Assembly (NCBI RefSeq): GCF_900149685.1
Contig: NZ_LT702999.1
Span: forward strand, 2,666,001 to 2,730,000
Direction of reading: 5' to 3'
Source: Erythrobacter sp. Alg231-14
GTDB taxonomy: Bacteria; Pseudomonadota; Alphaproteobacteria; Sphingomonadales; Sphingomonadaceae
Length of the DNA stretch: 64,000 bases
The notes under the pieces are model-generated. The model was not told the origin of the DNA. It saw only the letters and a program-made list of their open reading frames with translations, and did not search any database. Positions 58,626 through 64,000 of the stretch are shown here, piece after piece. Position numbers and translations under genes: made by a program. Each line of letters opens with the position of its first letter. The first letter of the stretch is position 1.

Positions 58626-58672
58626 CACTTTTGGATCACAGGTTTCGGCACCCGGATGATGGCGCCCCGCCC

Positions 58673-60064
58673 TTATCCGCCGCTCTTTGGCATAAGGTCC
58701 AATGTCGCCGCCGTCAGAGCCTCTGTAGCGGTTGCGATCACAACAGGCGCGTCGGGAGCCCAAAACGGGGAATGCAAGCTGGGCAATTCAACTTCGCCGC
58801 GCTCTGACGCTTGGTATTGCTCCAATGGCGTTCCGCCCACCCAAAAGATGAGCGATTCCACATTGTCAGGATCCGCGCGGTAGAATTGGCCAAAATCTTC
58901 ACCGCCCATCACGCTGGGTGTTTCGCGAACGCGGCCTTCGAATCGTTGCGACAAACGGGCCATCACTTGCTCGGTGAATTGCGGCGTGTTGTAGGTGGAT
59001 GGTGTGTAGGGGTCCTGCACCGTCACCTCAGGCAGCCTATCCTCGGGCATGCCGGCCGCCAACGCTTCGCCGCGGGCAATCCGTGCAATCCCTTCAAGCA
59101 AATGCGCGCGCACTTCATCGGTGTAACTGCGCACCGTAATCTGAAGCCGTGCTTCGTCGCTGATGATGTTGTGTTTTGAACCCGCGCGGAAACTGCCAAC
59201 GGTCACAACCGCCGGGTCAAGCGGGCTGATCTCGCGGCTGACCAGTGTTTGCAGACGAGTCACGATGTGGGCGCCAATCACCACCGGGTCCTTTGTCGTG
59301 TGCGGATAGGCGCCGTGTCCACCAATGCCAGGGATCACGACATCCACGCTGTCCACATTGGCGAGGGCGTAGCCTTTCGAATACCCAATGAAACCGGCCG
59401 GTGCGCCAGCGGCATCATGGAAGGCCAATACGTAATCGGGTTTTGGAAAGCGTTCGAACAATCCATCCTCGAGCATCGCCAGAGCGCCCTCGCCCGTTTC
59501 TTCGGCCGGTTGCAGGATCATCACCAGCGTGCCGGACCATTGATCCTTGCGTTCCGCCAGAAGCTGCGCCGCGCCGATCCAAGCCGCCATATGCGTGTCA
59601 TGGCCGCATGCGTGCATCACGCCCGTTTCAACACCGCTCGCCGGGATAGCTGTGCGGGTCGAGGCATAGGGCAGACCGGTTTGTTCGATCACCGGCAACC
59701 CGTCCATGTCCGCGCGCAGCATAACGGTTGGACCATCGCCGTTTTCCATCACGGCAACCACACCGGTCTGTCCCACGCCTTCGGTGACATCAAAGCCCAA
59801 TGCCCGCGCCCGTTCCGCCAACTTCGCTGCGGTCTCAAATTCTTGAAAGCTAAGCTCTGGGTTGGCGTGCAAGTCTTGATACAGTTCAACAAGGCCCGGC
59901 ATGTCTTCCATCACAGCCGCACGCAGCCCATCGCTGTGAATGGCTGCATGGGCTTCGCTGCTGTCGGTGTGGGCGTCTGCCAGTGCCGGAGCGCTCCATG
60001 CCATCGCCAAAGCCGCTCCGGCCATCCAATGAGCCATTCCTTTGGCTTTCCCTTGCTTCATCAT
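58673..60064 (-). CDS. Exported M20-family amidohydrolase / peptidase
   Basis: A 463-residue protein with a signal peptide (residues 1-29). Two-domain M20 metallohydrolase: PTVMLRADMDGLPVIEQTGLPYAS, then MHACGHDTHMAAWIGAAQLL, and QPAEETGEGALAMLEDGLF supply the metal ligands, and IGGHGAYPHTTKDPV is the dimerisation-domain His. Family members hydrolyse N-acyl amino acids or related amides. The periplasmic location is inferred from the signal. Substrate unknown. Confidence 0.9.
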   Translation of the reverse strand: MMKQGKAKGMAHWMAGAALAMAWSAPALADAHTDSSEAHAAIHSDGLRAAVMEDMPGLVELYQDLHANPELSFQEFETAAKLAERARALGFDVTEGVGQTGVVAVMENGDGPTVMLRADMDGLPVIEQTGLPYASTRTAIPASGVETGVMHACGHDTHMAAWIGAAQLLAERKDQWSGTLVMILQPAEETGEGALAMLEDGLFERFPKPDYVLAFHDAAGAPAGFIGYSKGYALANVDSVDVVIPGIGGHGAYPHTTKDPVVIGAHIVTRLQTLVSREISPLDPAVVTVGSFRAGSKHNIISDEARLQITVRSYTDEVRAHLLEGIARIARGEALAAGMPEDRLPEVTVQDPYTPSTYNTPQFTEQVMARLSQRFEGRVRETPSVMGGEDFGQFYRADPDNVESLIFWVGGTPLEQYQASERGEVELPSLHSPFWAPDAPVVIATATEALTAATLDLMPKSGG

Positions 60065-60276
60065 CCCGTTTCCCCTCGTTCAATTCGAATTCGCCGCATG
60101 TCATGACCACCATGACATAATTGGAGACATGGACCGCATGTTACACGGTCCTAAGTGACTAAAACGCTCTTCGGCCTATCCCGATTGATCTGCTCTGTGC
60201 TCGCAATTGGTGGCTCTGAATGCATCATTTTAAGCTGGCACAGTCGTGGGCAGTAGGAAAGCGATCCTCACCGCCA

Positions 60277-62085
60277 TCACAACGACCACAGGCCGTACCA
60301 ATAGACCAAGATCAACGACAACGTCGTCACCATTAACACCACCAAAGGAACGCCCGTTCGGATGTAATCGGTGAATTCATATTGCCCCTCTGCCATGATC
60401 AACATGTTGGTTTGATAGGCAATCGGGGTCGCGTAACACAGGTTGCAACCGAACAAGACCGCCAAGACCAGCGGCTCTGGCGGCAGGCCCAATTGCGCCG
60501 CGATGCTGAATGCGATTGGGGTTCCCACCGTCGCCGCCGTCGCGTTGGAGGCAAAATTGGTGAGCACAGTCACAAACGCCATGATCGCGGCCAAAACCAA
60601 GGGCGTCGGCAAATAGGCCAGACCCAATGACAGCGCCTGACCCAGCCAATCGGCGGCGCCGCTTTCATCGATAACACGGCCAATCGCGATACTAGCCGCG
60701 ACCAGCACAATCACTTGGCCCGATAGCGCGCGCCCCACGCGATCAAATTTCACACAGCCGGTGACAAACATCAAAATCGCCCCGGCCAAGGCCGAGATCG
60801 CAATCGGAAACAACCCGATCGCCGCCGTGATCACCGAAAACGCCATGATCGCCGCCGACAACAAAGCCTTTGAACGGCGCGGCAATTCGCGCGCACCTTC
60901 CAACATCAACAAGCTGTCGGCGCGGGCGAAATCTTGGAGATCACTCTCCAAGCCCTGCACCAACAAAACGTCGCCCTCTGTAATGCGAAGGTCGCCGCCG
61001 TCCGAATATTGGTCGCGTTCTCCCAACAAACGATCAGGCCGGTGAATGCCCAAGACCGCGACGCCGTATAGGTCAGCGATGCCGGAACTGGGCAAGGTGC
61101 GCGTGATCAGGCGGGAATCCGCCGTCACCGTCATTTCCACCACCAAGACATCTTCGCCCTGTGCCGATGCCATGCGTTTGATCCGGTCCATGACCCAGCT
61201 TGGCGCGAGTTCGCCTTTCAATTCGCGCGTCGCGTCTTCCAACGCTTCGTGACTGCCGGAAATATGGAGGCGCTGTTGGGGCTGCAATGGGCCGGTTGGC
61301 GGGCTGTGAAATTTGATGCCTTTGGGCAATTTCTCTTGGATCAAGGCCAATTCTTCGCCGGCCAGCATGGATTGATTGCCAACCCGCAAACGGGTGTGGA
61401 ATTGCCGTTCTTGCACCTGTGCCTCTGTGCGATTGTCTTTCAACAATCGCGGCATCACCAACCACATATACGGCAGCGCAACCAAGGCCGCGAGCAACAC
61501 GATCGGTGTGAAATCGAACACGCCCATTTCGCGCATGCCCAAATCCACCGCGATCGACACGACAAGGATGTTGGTCGATGTGCCGATGGTCGTTGCGAGA
61601 CCACCGATCAACGATGCGGCGTTCAACGGCATCAGAGTTTTCGACGTGGGCATTGCGCCGCGATGCGCGAGAGCGGCGAAGATCGGAATCATCAACACCA
61701 AGACCGGCGTGTTGTTGACGAACATCGACAATATCAATGCGATCAAGAGCGATATGAGCAGGCCAAGCTGTAGATTGACCTTAAACACACGCTCCAATAC
61801 GCGCGCCGCCGGTTCCAACGCCCCGGTCACGACCAATCCCCGCCCCATGATCATCAACGCGCAAATCGTGATCAACGCGTAGTGACCAAACCCGCCAAAA
61901 GCGAGCGCGAGGCCATCAATCGGGCGGCTGCCTTCGATGGGAAAGAAATACAGGCCAATCGCAATCACCGCGATCGTCAACAATGACACGATTTCAATCG
62001 ACATACGCCCACGGACAAAGCCGACGAACATCAAGATCGTGACGAACATTGCCGCAATGGCGTGATAGGATGGAAAATCAATCAT
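60277..62085 (-). CDS. SLC13-type (DASS) permease with two TrkA-C domains
   Basis: A 602-residue membrane protein. Helices in residues 7-200, then a soluble part (about 210-400) with two RCK/TrkA-C-like stretches (VGNQSMLAGEELALIQEKLPKG and VEMTVTADSRLITRTLPSSGIADLYGVAVLGIHRPD). A second helical half follows. SMFVNNTPVLVLMIPIF and ASNATAATVGTPIAFSIAAQLG are the inverted SNT-like pairs of the DASS fold. It may carry sulfate or dicarboxylates. The frame runs to TTG 62130; ATG 62085 is preferred. Confidence 0.88.
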   Translation of the reverse strand: MIDFPSYHAIAAMFVTILMFVGFVRGRMSIEIVSLLTIAVIAIGLYFFPIEGSRPIDGLALAFGGFGHYALITICALMIMGRGLVVTGALEPAARVLERVFKVNLQLGLLISLLIALILSMFVNNTPVLVLMIPIFAALAHRGAMPTSKTLMPLNAASLIGGLATTIGTSTNILVVSIAVDLGMREMGVFDFTPIVLLAALVALPYMWLVMPRLLKDNRTEAQVQERQFHTRLRVGNQSMLAGEELALIQEKLPKGIKFHSPPTGPLQPQQRLHISGSHEALEDATRELKGELAPSWVMDRIKRMASAQGEDVLVVEMTVTADSRLITRTLPSSGIADLYGVAVLGIHRPDRLLGERDQYSDGGDLRITEGDVLLVQGLESDLQDFARADSLLMLEGARELPRRSKALLSAAIMAFSVITAAIGLFPIAISALAGAILMFVTGCVKFDRVGRALSGQVIVLVAASIAIGRVIDESGAADWLGQALSLGLAYLPTPLVLAAIMAFVTVLTNFASNATAATVGTPIAFSIAAQLGLPPEPLVLAVLFGCNLCYATPIAYQTNMLIMAEGQYEFTDYIRTGVPLVVLMVTTLSLILVYWYGLWSL

Positions 62086-62206
62086 ACGTGATGGTTTCGA
62101 TGATCTCTCAATAAGCGGTGATCTTGGCAAGTGTTTTGATGGAATCTCTTGCCGGGCCCGCGCCGCGCGGCGATGGTGTGTGGAGATTTAGAAGAGGAAA
62201 GACAAC

Positions 62207-63256
62207 ATGCACGCATTGGTGTTCAACGGGCCGCGCGATATTCGCTATGAAACCTACCCCGATCCCGAATTGCGCGGCGCCAACAGCGCAATCATCAAAG
62301 TGCGTGCCTGTTCAATCTGCGGCAGCGACCTTCACATGTATCACGGCGCCCATATCGGAAACACGCAATATGACGAAGACACGCCGCATTTTTGCGTCGG
62401 CCACGAATTTATCGGAGAAATCGTCGAAGCGGGCGCAGATGTTCACGGATTTAAGGTTGGTGACAAAGTCCTGGCCGCCGGTGGAACAGGGTGTGGGATG
62501 TGTTCCCAATGTTTGACCGGTCATCCGCACAGATGCCACGAGTCGACCGCCTTCGGCTTGGGTCAAAAATTGGAGGGCGGGCAGGCTCAATTTGTGAATG
62601 TCCCTAACGCCGATGCGACGTTGCTATCGACCGATGGGCTAACCGATGAACAATCCTTGTTGTTAACCGATGGGATGGCGACTGCGTATTTCGGCCTAAC
62701 ACGATCCGATCCACGACCCGGGGGCACGGTGGCCGTCGTGGGCCTTGGCCCGATCGGAATTATGGGCGTAGAATTGGCCTTTGCCCTAGGTGCAGCGCGC
62801 GTCTTCGCCATCGATCCGGTGCAATCACGCCGCGACATGGCGGCCGCATTGGGTGCCGAAGTGTTTGCGCCCGGGCCCGACCTGGTGCCACAGATTATGC
62901 AAGCAACCGGCGGCGCCGGTGCGCAATCGGTGTTTGAGGCATCGGGCGCGAAAGGCGCGATCAATTCGGTCCTACCTTTGGTTGCCCGCGGCGGTTCGGC
63001 CAGCTTTATCGGCATACCAGAACCCGACGACACCCTCCCCCTACCTCTGATCATTTTCAAAAACGTGACGGTGCGCGGGGGAATTTGCGATGTGCAGAAT
63101 ATGTGGCCCCATCTGGTGCCATTGATCCAAAGCGGCCGCATCGAAGCATCTGGCCTATTCAGCCACCGTTTCGACCTAAGCGAAGGCACAGAGGCCTACC
63201 GCCTCTTTGACAGCCGCGAAGAAGGCGTAATCAAACTAAAAATCGATGTGAGCTGA
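62207..63256 (+). CDS. Zinc-dependent alcohol dehydrogenase (MDR family)
   Basis: A 349-residue medium-chain dehydrogenase. Catalytic zinc ligands in CSICGSDLHMYHG and GHEFIGEIVEAG, the structural zinc Cys set in GTGCGMCSQCLTGHPHRC, and the Rossmann motif VAVVGLGPIGIMGVELAFALGA. The NAD-binding region is followed by a substrate domain ending in EGVIKLKIDV. GAGGAAAG precedes the ATG. It is divergent from the SLC13-type gene. Substrate unknown. Confidence 0.92.
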   Translation: MHALVFNGPRDIRYETYPDPELRGANSAIIKVRACSICGSDLHMYHGAHIGNTQYDEDTPHFCVGHEFIGEIVEAGADVHGFKVGDKVLAAGGTGCGMCSQCLTGHPHRCHESTAFGLGQKLEGGQAQFVNVPNADATLLSTDGLTDEQSLLLTDGMATAYFGLTRSDPRPGGTVAVVGLGPIGIMGVELAFALGAARVFAIDPVQSRRDMAAALGAEVFAPGPDLVPQIMQATGGAGAQSVFEASGAKGAINSVLPLVARGGSASFIGIPEPDDTLPLPLIIFKNVTVRGGICDVQNMWPHLVPLIQSGRIEASGLFSHRFDLSEGTEAYRLFDSREEGVIKLKIDVS

Positions 63257-63325
63257 TACAGGCGACCGAAGACGGATCGGGCAATTGCTACCCGCAAACA
63301 CATCAATCCAAGTTTTCAAAAAAGT

Positions 63326-63410
63326 TGGTGCCCCTGGCCCGACTCGAACGGGCACTCCGTTAGGAATTCGATTTTGAGTCGAACGCGTCTACCAATTCCA
63401 CCACAGGGGC
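63326..63410 (-). tRNA. tRNA-Leu (anticodon CAA)
   Basis: On the minus strand the acceptor GCCCCTG pairs with CAGGGGC, followed by A and an encoded CCA. The anticodon stem TTCGA/TCGAA closes the loop CTCAAAA with CAA. The long variable arm of class II tRNA is present, and GTTCGAGTC is the T loop. Confidence 0.96.
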
Positions 63411-63461
63411 ACCCTGTGTGAGGCGAGGCTGTTAGCGGCCCCCTGCGGATCTCGCAAGGGC

Positions 63462-64000
63462 TCAGCGCAAACTTCCTGCCAAAATTTTATGCATCCGGGA
63501 ATGAAGCGCATCATTTGCAGCCAAAATCTGCTTTGAATGCACCGGATTTGACCGCCCGCGATAGTCGCTGACAAAGCCGCCAGCTTCGCGAACAAGCAGG
63601 CAACCCGCGGCAGTATCCCAGTCGTTGAGCCCGCTTTCCCAATAGCCGTCAAACCGTCCCTGAGCCACATAGGCCAGATCTAGCGATGCCGCGCCAAGAC
63701 GGCGAATGCCAGCGACTTCGGGTCCGATTGCACCGAAAATACGGCTCCATTCGGCAAAGTCGCCATGACCAGCATAGGGAATACCCGTGGCAATCAATGC
63801 ATCGGACATGTGCCGCCGCGCTGACACGCGCAGACGCGCATCCTGCAACCACGCACCGCGCGATTTTTCTGCCCAATAGGTCTGGTCGTTCACGGGGTGA
63901 TAAATCACCGCGCCCGACACTTCGTGCCAACCTGTTCGATCAAGCTTGGGTTCTTGCACCGCGATGCTGATCGCGAAATGCGGGATGCCGTGGGCAAAGT
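63462..64000 (-). CDS. Inositol-monophosphatase-family protein (5' part outside window)
   Basis: The frame stays open to the window end on the minus strand, so the N-terminus is missing; about 179 residues are seen. NFAHGIPHFAISIAVQE, GIRRLGAASLDLAYVAQGRFDGYWE and LNDWDTAAGCLLVREAGGFVSD are the C-terminal signatures of the inositol monophosphatase/SuhB/histidinol phosphatase fold, with the metal Asp in WDTAAG. GTG 63959 is internal. Substrate cannot be told. Confidence 0.93.
   Translation of the reverse strand, partial: FAHGIPHFAISIAVQEPKLDRTGWHEVSGAVIYHPVNDQTYWAEKSRGAWLQDARLRVSARRHMSDALIATGIPYAGHGDFAEWSRIFGAIGPEVAGIRRLGAASLDLAYVAQGRFDGYWESGLNDWDTAAGCLLVREAGGFVSDYRGRSNPVHSKQILAANDALHSRMHKILAGSLR

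Overview
This window reads as a chromosomal segment of an alphaproteobacterium of the order Sphingomonadales, most likely the Erythrobacter/Altererythrobacter group. That placement is an inference from gene content: Coq4-type ubiquinone proteins, an XrtA-linked PrsT/PrsR/PrsK cluster, a sphingomonad-style AHH nuclease, an imuA-imuB-dnaE2 SOS mutasome with GTTC-N7-GTTC LexA boxes, and a phosphate-selective porin next to pst genes. Genes are densely packed on both strands. I see no insertion sequence, prophage, CRISPR array, rRNA or origin.

Layout. 1-5.7 kb: the 3' part of purL, a small membrane protein, two divergent Coq4-family genes flanking a nitroreductase, then serB. 5.7-10.9 kb: miaA, then ilvB-ilvN-ilvC behind a leader peptide and terminator hairpin, with a membrane-anchored DUF4329/JAB-like protein at the end. 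11.2-15.1 kb: a secreted cysteine/alanine pentad-repeat protein, two YHS-domain exported proteins, an FMN-dependent lactate dehydrogenase-type enzyme and an I78-type inhibitor lipoprotein. 15.2-19.7 kb: leuA with its own leucine-rich leader peptide, a serine hydrolase and an APC permease. 19.8-27.4 kb: a curlin-repeat protein, an amidohydrolase, a nitronate monooxygenase, an AHH nuclease with an unknown partner, a flavodoxin-like protein and recJ. 27.5-36.5 kb: tRNA-Glu and a complete phosphate regulon (phoR, porin, pstSCAB, phoU, phoB) with a Pho-box array. 36.5-44.8 kb: extensin-like protein and the SOS mutasome, split by a lipoprotein and a PilZ gene. 44.8-48.4 kb: NSS transporter, panB, BASS transporter. 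48.4-54.8 kb: prsT-prsR-prsK-glycosyltransferase, the regulatory and first-sugar part of an exopolysaccharide/PEP-CTERM system without the exosortase. 55-58.5 kb: an ScfR/RamB-like regulator divergent from isocitrate lyase. 58.6-64 kb: M20 amidohydrolase, SLC13-type transporter, zinc alcohol dehydrogenase, tRNA-Leu and the end of an inositol-monophosphatase-family gene.

How the parts fit. The branched-chain amino acid genes (ilvBNC, leuA, and panB, which draws on the same 2-oxoisovalerate pool) show amino-acid-responsive control: both the ilv and leuA leaders encode short peptides rich in Ile/Val/Leu codons. The phosphate block is a self-contained sensor, porin, ABC transporter and regulator set. 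The mutasome parts appear coordinated by two nearly identical LexA boxes.

The least explained parts are: the Cys-pentad protein and its YHS neighbour, preceded by two related hairpin elements; the AHH nuclease/partner pair, whose partner gene has an abrupt AT-rich C-terminal segment and no ordinary start codon at the edge of its open frame; and an orphan curlin-repeat protein. All function calls come from reading the translations; no database search was run.
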